A stretch of DNA of 64,000 nucleotides from an uncultured Oscillospiraceae bacterium (GCA_910578575.1 CAJTQP010000001.1:1-64000), one strand, 5' to 3'. Shown: positions 24,618 to 34,750, counted from the stretch's first letter. A program made the numbers and translations. The notes: generated by a model not told the origin, from the letters alone.

Positions 24618-26345
24618 TCACTCCCCAGGCAGGAAGAAACGGTTGCTGTACTCCGCATAGTACTGGTCAAAGCTGTGGGAGCGCAGGGCCTTCAGGCTGG
24701 TGATATACTCATGGGTGTCGAAGGAGGCGGACTCCAGCTCGATCATGCCCACAGCCAGGTTGGAGCAGTGGTCCGCCACCCGCTCGTAGTTGGTGAGCAG
24801 GTCGTTGAACACAAAGCCCTGGTCCAGGGTACATACCCCCCGCTGGAGCCGGTCCACATGGTGGAGCTTCATCTCGTCGCAGAGGTTGTCGATGAGCTCC
24901 TCCAGAGGCTCGATGCGGTAAGCCAGCTCCATGTCGCCGTTGGTGAAGGCGAAGATGGCGTTGTGGGTGATCTCGTTCACCGCGGAGAACATCACTTGCA
25001 GCTCCTTGGTGGCGGCAGGGGAGAAGCTGATGTGTTTCTCATGGATCTCCTTGGCGCACTCGGCAATGTTCATGGCGTGGTCGGAGATACGTTCCACGTC
25101 CCCGATGGCGTGGAGGAACTTGGTGACGTCCCGGTTCTGCTGGTCGCTGAGCTCCTTGCCGGTGATCTTGATGAGGTAGCTGCCCAGCTTGTCCTCATAC
25201 TTGTCCACCACGTCCTCCCGCTGCTCCACCATGCGGTAGGACTTTTCGTTGAAGCTGCCGATAAGGTAGTAGGCATCTTCCAGGTTGGCCTTGGCCTCCA
25301 GGGCCATGTTGCGCAGGGCCTCCCGGCTCTGCTCGATGGCCAGGGCCGGGTGCTCCACGAAACGGGCCTCCAGGCGGGCAAAGTCCTCCTGCTCCCGGCC
25401 CCCCTCTTCGTCGGGGAAGATGCGGCAGATCTGCTTTTCCAACAGGCTGATGAAGGGGGTCAGCACCAGCACCGTGGCCAGACGGAAGAGGGTGTTCAAG
25501 AAGGCGATGCCCACGGTGTTCAGGCTGGTGTCCATGAAGGAGAAGTGGAGGAAGGCGTTGGCGGCATAGAAGAGGACGCCCCAGATCACTGCCCCCAGCA
25601 CGTCAATGAGCAGGTAGGTGAAGGCGGTGCGCTTGCCGTTGACATTGGCCCCCAGGGAGGACAGCAGCACCGGCATAGCCGCACCGATGGCGATGCCCAT
25701 GATCAGGGGGAAGGCCATGGAGAAGGTGACCACCCCCGTGGCCGCCAGAGCCTGCAAGATACCCACGGCGGCGGAGGCGCTTTGCAGCACACAGGTGAAG
25801 AGCAGCCCCACCAGGATACCCAGGACGGGGTTGGAGAAGGCGGTGAGCAGGCGCAGGAAGGATTCGCTCTCCTGCAAGGGGGCCACGGCGTCGCTCATGG
25901 CGGACATGCCGAACATCAGCACCGCGAAGCCCATGAGGATGCTGCCCACGTGGACATGGCTCTGCTTCTTGGCGGCCATGCGCAGGATGATGCCCACCAC
26001 CGCCACGATCCCCGTCAGGGTGGAGGTGGACAGCAGGGACACCCAGCCGGAGCCCCCCTCCAGGGCGGAGAGGCATATAATCCAGCCGGTGACGCTGGTG
26101 CCCAAAATGGCCCCCAGGATGATGCCGATGGCCTGGTTGACCTTCATCACCCCGGAGTTCACAAAGCCCACCACCATCACCGAGGTGGCGGAAGAGGACT
26201 GGATGATGGCGGTGACGCCGGTGCCCAGCAAAACCCCTTTCACAGGGCTGCCGGAGAGCTTATAGAGCACCAGCTCCAGCTTACTGCCCGCCACTTTTTT
26301 CAGGCCCTCCCCCATCAGGGACATCCCGAAGAGGAACAGGGCCAC
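24618..26345 (-). CDS. Na+/phosphate cotransporter (NptA/YjbB type) with PhoU-like domain
   Basis: About 575 residues. Two inverted Na/Pi repeats carry the signatures IIQSSSATSVM and VLQSASAAVGI, followed by helices to about 290 and a cytosolic PhoU-like four-helix region (about 330-560: HAIGDVERISDHAMNIAE, NYERVADHCSNLAVGM). It moves inorganic phosphate with sodium and probably monitors flux. The listed GTG start at 26345 has no SD. Coding similarity continues upstream (DLDVSNVIALLSG) to an ATC codon at 26387, five bases after AAGGAG, so the true start may be non-canonical. Pho-box-like repeats precede it. Confidence 0.88.
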   Translation of the reverse strand: MALFLFGMSLMGEGLKKVAGSKLELVLYKLSGSPVKGVLLGTGVTAIIQSSSATSVMVVGFVNSGVMKVNQAIGIILGAILGTSVTGWIICLSALEGGSGWVSLLSTSTLTGIVAVVGIILRMAAKKQSHVHVGSILMGFAVLMFGMSAMSDAVAPLQESESFLRLLTAFSNPVLGILVGLLFTCVLQSASAAVGILQALAATGVVTFSMAFPLIMGIAIGAAMPVLLSSLGANVNGKRTAFTYLLIDVLGAVIWGVLFYAANAFLHFSFMDTSLNTVGIAFLNTLFRLATVLVLTPFISLLEKQICRIFPDEEGGREQEDFARLEARFVEHPALAIEQSREALRNMALEAKANLEDAYYLIGSFNEKSYRMVEQREDVVDKYEDKLGSYLIKITGKELSDQQNRDVTKFLHAIGDVERISDHAMNIAECAKEIHEKHISFSPAATKELQVMFSAVNEITHNAIFAFTNGDMELAYRIEPLEELIDNLCDEMKLHHVDRLQRGVCTLDQGFVFNDLLTNYERVADHCSNLAVGMIELESASFDTHEYITSLKALRSHSFDQYYAEYSNRFFLPGE

Positions 26346-26470
26346 GCCGCTGAGCAGCGCAATGACATTGGAAACGTCCAGATCGATTCACACTCCTTAC
26401 TTTTCTCTCACAGTCGGTGGGCCGTCCCCTGTGGAGATCCGGCGGGGCGGGGCCCAAAAATCACAAGGAT

Positions 26471-26525
26471 ACTATAAAAAAACAACGTTAAATCTAAGAG
26501 AGGCTTTTTGTTAAATCTATGTAAA
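26471..26525 (-). promoter_or_regulatory. Pho-box-like repeats and -10 of the Na/Pi transporter
   Basis: Minus strand: TTTACA (26520-26525) and TTAACA (26509-26514) are 11 bp apart, as in PhoP boxes of Bacillus (TT(A/C/T)ACA). A further TTTAAC at 26487-26492 follows, then -10 TATAGT at 26471-26476. No good -35 box, typical of PhoP-activated promoters. Confidence 0.55.
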
Positions 26526-26665
26526 GTGCCGTGGTTTCGTAGCATTGAACAAAAACCCTGGGAGATGCCGTCGGTTTTTGCCCCCTTTTGCCTGGGGGTC
26601 TATCCAGGGTCGGGGGCACATAGACATAATAGCAAGCCAGAATCCAAGGCAACGGAGGAATTGCT

Positions 26666-28147
26666 ATGAATACCCTGACAAGCATCTACCAGGACATTGC
26701 CACCCGCACGGCGGGGGACATCTACATCGGCGTGGTGGGGCCGGCCCGGACGGGGAAATCCACCTTCATCCAGCGCTTCATGGAGACCATGGTGCTGCCC
26801 AACATCCCGGACAACTACCGCCGGGAGCGGGCCAAGGATGAGCTGCCCCAGAGCGGCTCTGGCCGGACCATCATGACCGCCGAGCCCAAGTTCGTGCCGG
26901 AGGAGGCGGTGCAGGTGGACATGGAGGGGGGCGGCGCCTTCTCCGTGCGGCTCATCGACTGCGTGGGCTATATGGTCCCCGGCGCCGTGGGCCAACTGGA
27001 GGACGACGAGCCCCGGATGGTCCGCACCCCCTGGTTCCCGGAGGAGATCCCCATGGCGGAGGCGGCGGAGATCGGCACCCGGAAGGTCATCGCGGAGCAC
27101 TCCACCATCGGCATCGTGGTGACCACCGACGGTACGGTGACGGACCTACCCAGGGACGCCTATACCGAGGCGGAGGAGCGGGTGATCTCGGAGCTGAAAG
27201 AGCTGGGGAAGCCCTTCCTCATCCTGCTCAACTCCGCCCGGCCGGAGTCTGACGCCGCCCAGGCCCTTCGGGCGGAGTTGGCGGAGACCTACGACGTCAC
27301 CTGCATCGCCGCCAGCTGCCTGGAGCTGAGCCAGCGGGCGGTGTCGGAGATCATCCGCTCGGTGCTCTATGAGTTCCCCGTAGAGGAGTTGCAGCTCTTC
27401 CTGCCCGACTGGGTGGACGCCCTTCCGGTGGGCCATCCGGTGAAGGAGGATGTGTACGGGGCCATCCGGGAGGCCATGGGGGGGCTTCGGCGGATCCGGG
27501 ACGTGAAGCCGGTGGTGGAGACCATGGGCCAGTGCGAGCGCCTCAGCGCCGCCAACGTCACCTCCATGCAGCTGGGCAGCGGCTGCTGCGCCGCCCGGCT
27601 GGAGCTGCCCCGGAGCCTCTTCTATGAGACCATGGCCCAGCAGACCGGCTTCCCCATCCGGGACGACGGGGAGCTGATGAAACTCCTCTCCGGCCTCTCC
27701 GGGCTGAAGGCGGAGTACGAAAAGGTGGCTGCTGCCATGGAGGAGGTCCGGGCCACCGGCTACGGCATCGTCATCCCCGACGCCGGGGAGCTGGAGCTGG
27801 AGGAGCCGGAGATCATCAAGCAGGGGGGACGCTATGGGGTCCGCCTCCGGGCCAAGGCCCCCAGTATCCACATGATCCGGGCGGATATCCAGGCGGAGGT
27901 CTCGCCCATTGTGGGCAGCGAGAAGCAGTCGGAGGATATGCTGGACTTCCTCCTCCGGGAGTTCGAGGGGGAGCCGGAAAAAATCTGGCAGTCCAACATC
28001 TTTGGCCGCTCCTTCCATGAGCTCATCAACGAGGACCTGGCCAGCAAGTTGAAGCACATGCCGGAGGATGCCCGGCAGAAGATGCAGCAGACCTTGGAGA
28101 AGATCATCAACGAGGGGTCCGGCGGGCTCATCTGCATCATCCTATGA
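26666..28147 (+). CDS. spoIVA: Stage IV sporulation protein A
   Basis: 493 residues, full length. DIYIGVVGPARTGKSTFIQR is the Walker A of this TRAFAC-type ATPase, and IVVTTDGTVTDLPRDAYTEAEERV and LNSARPESDAAQAL are conserved. SpoIVA polymerises with ATP on the forespore surface and forms the basement layer on which the coat assembles. Its presence shows a genuine endospore former. ATG 26666 has GGAGGAATTGCT upstream. A SigE promoter is expected; only weak -10-like CATAGACA/CATAATAG sequences are seen about 40 bp upstream. Confidence 0.96.
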   Translation: MNTLTSIYQDIATRTAGDIYIGVVGPARTGKSTFIQRFMETMVLPNIPDNYRRERAKDELPQSGSGRTIMTAEPKFVPEEAVQVDMEGGGAFSVRLIDCVGYMVPGAVGQLEDDEPRMVRTPWFPEEIPMAEAAEIGTRKVIAEHSTIGIVVTTDGTVTDLPRDAYTEAEERVISELKELGKPFLILLNSARPESDAAQALRAELAETYDVTCIAASCLELSQRAVSEIIRSVLYEFPVEELQLFLPDWVDALPVGHPVKEDVYGAIREAMGGLRRIRDVKPVVETMGQCERLSAANVTSMQLGSGCCAARLELPRSLFYETMAQQTGFPIRDDGELMKLLSGLSGLKAEYEKVAAAMEEVRATGYGIVIPDAGELELEEPEIIKQGGRYGVRLRAKAPSIHMIRADIQAEVSPIVGSEKQSEDMLDFLLREFEGEPEKIWQSNIFGRSFHELINEDLASKLKHMPEDARQKMQQTLEKIINEGSGGLICIIL

Positions 28148-28180
28148 GAGAGATCGGGAGATATCCTTGACAAAAAATGC

Positions 28181-28209
28181 TTGATTTTTTCCTCCCCCTT
28201 CCCTATAAT
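28181..28209 (+). promoter_or_regulatory. Promoter of coaX
   Basis: TTGATT (28181-28186), 17-bp spacer, TATAAT (28204-28209). Confidence 0.65.
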
Positions 28210-28252
28210 AGTAAGACTATCCAACCACAAGGAAAGGGAAGGGGGAGGGACC

Positions 28253-29044
28253 ATGATTTTAGCCATAGACGCCGGGAATACCGTGATGACCGCCGGACTG
28301 TTTTCTCCGGAGGGGACCTTGTATTTCCGGGGTTCCATCAAGACAGATAAGAATAAGACCCAAGACCAGTTGGCCATTGACCTGCTGGATATTTTTCGCC
28401 TCTACCAGGCGGATATTCGCGGGGTCACCGGGGTGGTCCTCTCCAGCGTGGTCCCGCCTATGACCTCCGCCCTGGCCGGGGCAGCCCGGCAGCTCACGGG
28501 ACGGGAGCCCATGATCGTGGGACCGGGGATGAAAACGGGGATGAACATCATCGCGGAGATCCAGAACCAGCTGGGGGCGGATATCGTGGCCTCCGCTGTG
28601 GCAGCCCTCCAGCGCTACCCCGCCCCCATCATCGTCATCGACATGGGCACCGCCACCACCATTTCCTACCTGAGCAAGAACACCTTCGAGGGCTGCGTCA
28701 TCATCCCAGGGGTGCGCATCGCCGTGGAGGCCCTCTCCGGCCGGGCGGCGGAGCTGCCCCACATCGCCCTGGAGGAGCCCACCTCCATCCTGGGCCGCAG
28801 CACCATCGAGGCCATGCGGGCGGGGGCCCTCTACGGCAACGCGGGGATGATCGACAGCGTGATCCAGCGCATGGAGGAGGCGGCGAAGCCGGCGGCGGCG
28901 GTGGTGATGACCGGCAGCCAGGCGGAGATGATCCGGAAGTACTGCAAGCGCTCCATTGTCTACGATGAGAATTTGATCCTGGACGGCCTGTATGCCCTGT
29001 ACAAAAAGAACAGCGGGCCCCATGAGCGGCGGAAGAAAAAATAG
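28253..29044 (+). CDS. coaX: Type III pantothenate kinase
   Basis: 263 residues of the ASKHA-fold CoaX family: MILAIDAGNTVMTAGLF (phosphate loop), VVLSSVVPPM, VDMGTATT-type IDMGTATTISYLS, RIAVEALSGRAAELP and VVMTGSQAE. It phosphorylates pantothenate in the first step of CoA synthesis and needs a monovalent cation. ATG 28253 is chosen over an upstream frame because GGGGGAGGGACC precedes it and homology starts there. Confidence 0.95.
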   Translation: MILAIDAGNTVMTAGLFSPEGTLYFRGSIKTDKNKTQDQLAIDLLDIFRLYQADIRGVTGVVLSSVVPPMTSALAGAARQLTGREPMIVGPGMKTGMNIIAEIQNQLGADIVASAVAALQRYPAPIIVIDMGTATTISYLSKNTFEGCVIIPGVRIAVEALSGRAAELPHIALEEPTSILGRSTIEAMRAGALYGNAGMIDSVIQRMEEAAKPAAAVVMTGSQAEMIRKYCKRSIVYDENLILDGLYALYKKNSGPHERRKKK

Positions 29045-29130
29045 CGTTCCCAGGGTTTCTTAAGTTTTCCCCATATTTTTCCGATAACATACATATAAAT
29101 ACACAGGAAACAGGAGAAGGGGGCGCCACC

Positions 29131-29985
29131 ATGCGAGTCGGAACAGTTCAAAACCCATACCATCACGGGATCAACGCAGCGCAACGGGCTCAACCCATGG
29201 AGCGCTTGGCCTTTCTGGATCAGGCAGGGGGGAACGCCCGTCTGGAGGCGGCCCAGAAAGCACTGTTGGAGGCCAAGGAGCGCTTGGACCAGCAGCGGGA
29301 TGCGGACATCGAGGCGGCATTGCCGGGCTATAAAGCGCTATGCGCCCGCCAGCGCTCCTATGAGGAGCAGCTGCGCACCCAGCAGGCGTACCTGGAGGAT
29401 TTCCAGACCCTGAACAGCCGCCATGACACCCTTTCGGCAGAACTGGCCAAGGCCCAAGGGATAGCCGACACCCCGGAGGAAAGCGGCCGGATGAGCAGCC
29501 AGTCCCGGCAGCTGGCCGCCCTGGAACAGGAGCTGGCCACAGTGGACCAGGATATCACCGCCCTTGTGGAAGGGATGAACCGCTATACCAGCGGCCAGAA
29601 ACAGTATGCGGCCTATTTGGAGAAAACCGGCCAGGGTGGGTATGCGGCGGCTTTATATCAGGACCAGCCGGCATATACCAGGGAGAACGTTGTTTCCGAG
29701 ACCACTGGCATGATTCAGCGGCTGGAAACGGGCACCCAGCAGTGGCGGGAGCGGGTGAGTGCCTATTGTGAAGACTGTGGGTTCCGTGCCTATGATTTTG
29801 AGCGCTACATCCAGGAGCGCCATGCGCTAGGGGACGCCTACGCCACAGCGAAGCAGCGCTTGGCGGAGCTGTTGTACACCCAGGACGGTCCAGACCAGGC
29901 CGAGGAGGGAGAGGAAGCGCCCCTTGTTTCGGGGAGAGTTGATACAGTGGAGATCAGCGGCGATGTCTGCGACCAGAGGATATAG
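29131..29985 (+). CDS. Unknown coiled-coil protein, 284 residues
   Basis: Not recognised. MRVGTVQNPYHHGINAAQRA leads into long Ala/Glu/Gln/Leu-rich helices (about 35-165), a Tyr/Gln-rich middle and a C-terminal helix with CEDCGFRAYDFERYIQERH. No signal peptide or membrane helix. Codon use is native and an SD (CAGGAGAAGGGGG) supports the start. It lies 86 bp after coaX with weak -10-like sequence between, so it may be co-transcribed or separate. Confidence 0.7.
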   Translation: MRVGTVQNPYHHGINAAQRAQPMERLAFLDQAGGNARLEAAQKALLEAKERLDQQRDADIEAALPGYKALCARQRSYEEQLRTQQAYLEDFQTLNSRHDTLSAELAKAQGIADTPEESGRMSSQSRQLAALEQELATVDQDITALVEGMNRYTSGQKQYAAYLEKTGQGGYAAALYQDQPAYTRENVVSETTGMIQRLETGTQQWRERVSAYCEDCGFRAYDFERYIQERHALGDAYATAKQRLAELLYTQDGPDQAEEGEEAPLVSGRVDTVEISGDVCDQRI

Positions 29986-30027
29986 TTTGAAGTAGAGAGC
30001 AGACAAGGCCGGGAGTATTGATGATAT

Positions 30028-30073
30028 GCCCCCTCTATAGGAGACAGTGATATCTGGCTTCTATGGAGGGGGC
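30028..30073 (+). terminator. Strong hairpin after the coiled-coil gene
   Basis: GCCCCCTCTATAG / CTATGGAGGGGGC with a 20-nt loop, 42 bp after the stop codon. The run after it (ATTGTCAAAAAA) is not U-rich, so termination is uncertain. Confidence 0.5.
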
Positions 30074-30128
30074 ATTGTCAAAAAATTTCTCTTACACAGG
30101 GATTCTATAGCAAACAACCAAAAACTCC

Positions 30129-30210
30129 TTGCACCGCGAGGAGATATATGGTATACTTTCCCTGGAATTTTGAAAAAAGGGTTGACAAACGTGAAGATTT
30201 GTAGCACAAT
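30129..30210 (+). promoter_or_regulatory. Two tandem promoter candidates for the small RNA
   Basis: Upstream: TTGCAC (30129-30134), 17 bp, TATACT (30152-30157). Downstream: TTGACA (30182-30187), 17 bp, CACAAT (30205-30210). No gene with an SD lies between them and the terminator at 30281-30318. Confidence 0.5.
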
Positions 30211-30318
30211 TAAGCAAGCAAGCATAGCGGTTTTATACGTCTATGCTCTTTTGTGCTGTTCTCTGAAAATGGAATGATATAGCGCTCTTCTGCCTGGACG
30301 GGCAGGGGAGCGCTTTTT
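30164..30318 (+). ncRNA. Candidate small RNA of 100-155 nt
   Basis: The segment holds a nested stem (AGCACAA / TTGTGCT outside AGCATAG / CTATGCT, about 30203-30256) and ends in a strong intrinsic terminator (30281-30318). That terminator is AGCGCTC-tt-CTGCC / GGGCAG-g-GAGCGCT followed by TTTT. Two promoters precede it. No convincing reading frame is present. It could also be a terminated leader, but the next gene lies beyond the terminator. Confidence 0.5.
30281..30318 (+). terminator. Intrinsic terminator of the candidate small RNA
   Basis: AGCGCTC / GAGCGCT with inner CTGCC / GGGCAG stem and TTTTT tail. Confidence 0.8.
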
Positions 30319-30393
30319 GCGTCCCCGAAGTATGCCAGATTATCTAGTATTAAAAATATAAAGAAAAAACGTATCATACAAGGAGGATTCATT

Positions 30394-33300
30394 ATGAAAA
30401 AGAGGATTTTCAGTATGCTTCTGGTATTTGCCATGCTTTTGGCGATGATTCCGGTGGCAGGTGCGGCGGAGCCAGGCACTGACATTACAAACACAGGACT
30501 GGCTATTTGGACTGGACGAAACGGCAGTGATGGCCCAACACCTTCAGGTACATATACAGCGGGAAGTGGTACGCTGGAATGGAATTTGGAGACTTTGACC
30601 ATCACGCTAACAAACGCAACCATTAACGCTACAAACGCACAGTATGGAACTGCATTGGAAATTGTGCAACCAAGCAGCGGTACACCGGAAATTACCATAG
30701 TTCTGAATGGAACCAATACCATTCGAGGAAAGGATGCCGGATATTCTTATGGGATCAACTCGTCTGCTTGTCCCTTGCGTATTTCTGGGAACGGGACACT
30801 GACCGTCACCGGAGGCGATACCAGTACAGGCACAAGCACTGGTATCGCTTGCTTCGGACTGACCGTCGAGCAAGGGGCTACTGTCAATGCCACTGGCAGT
30901 GCCTCCAGTAGTCTACACAGCTATGGTGTTTCTTCCTCGGCTGAAGTCACTGTAGCCGGAACCTTAAACGCGACCAATGGAGATGGGAAGCAGTCCTTTG
31001 GCTTGCTTGTCAACCGTGGCCTCATTGTGGAAGAGGGGGGCAAGCTAGAAGCCCGCGGCCCCATGACGTATCGATCTTCAAGTTATGGTATCTGTTTTAA
31101 TGGCCAAGATATGCCCATGACCGTCAAGGGGACATTGGTTGCCATAGGTTTCGCACCATTTGGGAACAAGAATGCAATCTATCAGAATAAAGTTATCATA
31201 AAGGGATCGGACAGTGCAGATGGGACAAACCTTTTCGACTTTTCCTCAAACCCTGTTACGTTTTCAGCGACATATAACGCCAATAATCCCAAATACATTA
31301 TCATCACGCCAGATCCAATGACGCCGCAGGAGACGTTATCTATCACTGGAAAACCAGAAGGGGCGATCCATTATGGGGATACGTTTCCTTTGGGTACGTC
31401 AGGCGGCAGCGGCAGTGGAGAGATTTCCTGGGCTGTCAAATCGGGGCCGGCCGAAGTTGCATCGGACGGCACTGTAAGGGTAACTGGAGTGGGCGATGTA
31501 ACCATTGCCGCAACGAAGGCGGGGGACGATACATACGCAGAGGCCACCGCTACCTGTAGCTTTGTAGCAGAAAAGGCAACGCCGGCGGTAGGTGATGTGA
31601 CCTGCACCATGGCGATCTACCCTGGCACTGACCCGGCGACAGTTGTACTGGGACACTCCGGTACCGCAGGTGGAACGCTGACGTTGGCGACGGGGACAAA
31701 ATTTGAGCTGGGGGAGAAGGAATACGATTGGATTTTTACCCCCGATGACACGGTAAACTACACCACCCTCACCGGCAAGATTCAACTCACTGTAACCAAG
31801 GCAGCACTAAGCAGCATTGCCGTGACGACACAGCCGACCAAGAAAGTCTACACGTTTGGTGAGGTCATTGATCCTACGGGAATGGTAGTGACTGCAACCT
31901 ATGCGGATCATTCACAGGCGGTGGTTACGGACTACCAGGTGCAGTATTCCAGCGGGACATCCTTAAAGGTAGGGGATACTTCTGTGACCCTAAGCTATAC
32001 CGAAGGCAGTGTGACCAAGACTTGTCCAGCGTAGAAAAGAGCGAAAGTGTTACCGTTACCGTTTCTACCGCAAATTATTCAGACATTACCATCAACCTTG
32101 TGGTTACCGCTACAGTTAAGACTCCAGTAGAAATTACAGGCGTTGTTGCACAGAACGGGGTCTACACTGGCAAGGCGCACAGTGGCTACAGTGGAACCCC
32201 CATAGCTGGGGCATATAAAGGCGACCTTGCCATCAGCTATAACAGTGGTTCTGAACCAGTCAACGCAGGCGATTACACGGTGACCATCGCCATACCGGAC
32301 GACAACGAGAGCTATATAGGCAGTGTGACCCTGGCGTTCCAAATCGAGCAGGCCACGATTACAGTCAAGGCTGATGATAAGACGGCTACTGTGGGCGGGA
32401 GCAAGCCTGAACTGACCGCCACAGTGTCTGGCCTTGCCGACGGGGAGCAATTGAAAACTCCGCCTACACTAGCCTGTGACGCCGATATGGCGAGGGCAGG
32501 CAGCTATGAAATCATTGCCTCTGGCGCGGAGGTTCCAGATGGTGGAAATTATAAAGGAGAGATTGTCTACCAGCCTGGAACACTGACGATCAGTGGCTCC
32601 AACGCTGGCGGAGGGAGCACCTCCGGCAGTACGTCTAAGGACACGACTACGGTCACGAAAAATCCGGACGGATCTACTACCACGAAAACTGAGAACACAA
32701 TAACCGGCACGGTGACGGAAACGACCCAAAACACCGATGGCTCTCAGACCACAGTAGAGACGAAAAAGGATGGCACTGTGACCACCACGGAAATGGACAA
32801 GGATGGAAATAAGACGCAGACCGTAGCCAAGCCCGATGGTTCCAACACCACCACCGTGGAGCAGAAGGACGGCACCACTGCCAACGTTACGACGGACACT
32901 TCCGGCAAAACGGAAGCAGTTGTGGTGCTTTCCGCAGAAGTGGTCAGTGATGCGCAGCAGAGTGCGCAAGCAGTTACCCTGTCTATCCCTGAAGTTAGGA
33001 CTACGAAGAACGCTGAAACTGCTCCAGTGGTGACTGTGAACACGGGCAGCAATATCCCTGTGAAGGTGGAGATTCCCACTAGCAGCCCAAGCTCTGGCAC
33101 TGTGGCGATGATCGTCAACGCGGACGGCACGGAGGAAGTCATCAAGAGCTCCGTACCTACGGAAACTGGTCTGGCGGTGGCTCTGCCTGATGGGGCTGTG
33201 GTGAAGATCGTGGACAACAGCAAGAGCTTTGCGGATGTCCCTGCGGACAGCTGGGCGGTGGACGCGATAACCTTCAGTTCCGCGCGGGAACTGTTCTCCG

Positions 33301-33707
33301 GTACCGGAGTTGACCGCTTTTCCCCCGATGAGCCGATGACCAGGGCAATGCTGATGACCGTTCTTGCCCGCTTTGACGGTACGGACACCAGCGGTGGAGA
33401 CACTTGGTATGAAAAGGGCATGAACTGGGCGGTGGACAAGGGCGTCAGCGACGGCAGTGCGCCTGATGGCAACATCAGCCGGGAACAACTGGCTGTGATG
33501 CTTTGGCGCTACTCCGGCTCTCCCGCCTCCAGTGGCGCACTGGACCGCTTCACCGATGGGGATTTTGTCAGCGGCTATGCCCAGGAGGCCATGCGTTGGG
33601 CTGTGGAAAATGGCGTCATTAACGGGGACAACGGAAAGCTCTCTCCCCAGGGGCAGGCTACCCGTGCACAAGTGGCCCAGATGCTGAAGAATTTCATCGA
33701 AGCCTAA
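30394..33707 (+). pseudogene. Frameshifted SLH-domain surface protein
   Basis: The first part (30394-32034, 546 residues) has signal peptide MKKRIFSMLLVFAMLLAMIP, beta-rich repeats and Ig-like domains (ISWAVKSGPAEVASDGTVRV; QPTKKVYTFGEVIDPTGMVV), and stops after VTKTCPA. The second part, in another frame (open to 33707), carries an MBG-type domain, a Thr-rich linker (about 32620-32880) and three C-terminal SLH motifs (FADVPADSWAVDAI; WYEKGMNWAVDKGV; YAQEAMRWAVENGV). SLH motifs would anchor the protein to wall polymers. The second frame has no SD or ATG at its start, so the break near 32020 is a frameshift or out-of-frame deletion. SD AAGGAGG precedes 30394. Confidence 0.8.
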
Positions 33708-33744
33708 TGGCTGTCGGTGACACATAAGACACAAGGAAATGCAA

Positions 33745-33785
33745 AAACCAGGTTGCTGCCAACGGTATAGGCGGCAACCTGGTTT
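33745..33785 (+). terminator. Hairpin after the SLH gene
   Basis: AAACCAGGTTGC / GCAACCTGGTTT with inner GCC/GGC pairing, 38 bp after the stop. No U-tract; terminator function likely from position only. Confidence 0.5.
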
Positions 33786-33939
33786 GCTGCCTTGCCATCT
33801 TACGATTGCAATAAAAGAAGGAATATGTTACCATGGTTACAGGAACAGGAATATCCTAATGGGTGTCTGCCCCGTCCGTTTTCTGCGGAAGCTTCGGAAG
33901 CGGGCGGATTCAAAAAGCTGTTTGGAGGGGACTGCTGAG

Positions 33940-34695
33940 ATGATCCTTTATTTTACTGGCACAGGCAACAGCCGCTATATCGCGCAAAGAATCGCAAAAG
34001 CCACCGGGGATACACTTGTCAGCATGAACGACAAGATCAAGCAGCATGACACGAAACCCATTCATGGGGCGGACAGACTGGTGTTCGTGGTGCCCACCTA
34101 CGGGTGGCGCATCCCCCGCATTGTGGAGCAATGGATACAGGAGACGCAGTTCACCGGCGCGGTCAGGGCATGGTTCGTCATGAGCTGCGGCGGGGAGATC
34201 GGGAACGCCGCCCAATATATCCGCAGTCTGTGCGCACAAAAGGGCTTTGCTTACATGGGCACCGCCCAGGTGGTGATGCCGGAAAACTACATCGCCATGT
34301 TCAACGCGCCGGAGCGTGGGGAGGCAGAGCAGATCATCGAAAACGCTGCCCCTGTCATCGACGCCGCAGCCCAGGCCATCGTCCAGGGCAAAGAATTTCC
34401 GCCCCCCCGGAACAATCTGTATGACCGCTTGATGAGTGGGGCGGTCAACCCCCTGTTTTACCGCCTGTTTGTGAAAGCGGATGGGTTCCATGTGGATGAG
34501 AGATGTGTGGGCTGTGGAAACTGCGTGGAACTGTGCCCGCTGAACAATATCACCTTGCAAGAGGAGCGGCCCGTATGGGGGAAGAACTGCACCCACTGCA
34601 TGGCCTGTATCTGCCTGTGCCCTGAGGAAGCCATCGAGTATAAGAAAAAGAGCGTTGGCAAACCCAGGTATCATTGCGGCGAAACAGATGGATGA
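33940..34695 (+). CDS. EFR1-family flavodoxin/ferredoxin fusion
   Basis: 251 residues. The N-terminal flavodoxin fold begins ILYFTGTGNSRYIAQRIA, where TGTGNS binds FMN phosphate. The C-terminus has two [4Fe-4S] motifs (CVGCGNCVELCP, CTHCMACICLCP). These EFR1 proteins are low-potential electron carriers of anaerobes; the partner is unknown. ATG 33940 follows GGAGGGGACTGCTGAG; the in-frame extension upstream lacks family similarity. It stands alone, with a long perfect palindrome downstream. Confidence 0.88.
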   Translation: MILYFTGTGNSRYIAQRIAKATGDTLVSMNDKIKQHDTKPIHGADRLVFVVPTYGWRIPRIVEQWIQETQFTGAVRAWFVMSCGGEIGNAAQYIRSLCAQKGFAYMGTAQVVMPENYIAMFNAPERGEAEQIIENAAPVIDAAAQAIVQGKEFPPPRNNLYDRLMSGAVNPLFYRLFVKADGFHVDERCVGCGNCVELCPLNNITLQEERPVWGKNCTHCMACICLCPEEAIEYKKKSVGKPRYHCGETDG

Positions 34696-34750
34696 CACAG
34701 GATGATATGACGCAAGGGCGACTGGATGGGAAACGGGATAATACACGACA

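Noticed and set aside
24588..26477. 629-codon open frame on the plus strand
   Set aside because: It lies opposite the Na/Pi transporter, is rich in His/Gly/Gln from antisense GC codons, and shows no SD or family motif.
32022..33707. Second half of the SLH protein as an independent gene
   Set aside because: Its only start would be a TTG without SD, and it begins in the middle of a beta domain; a frameshift explains it better.
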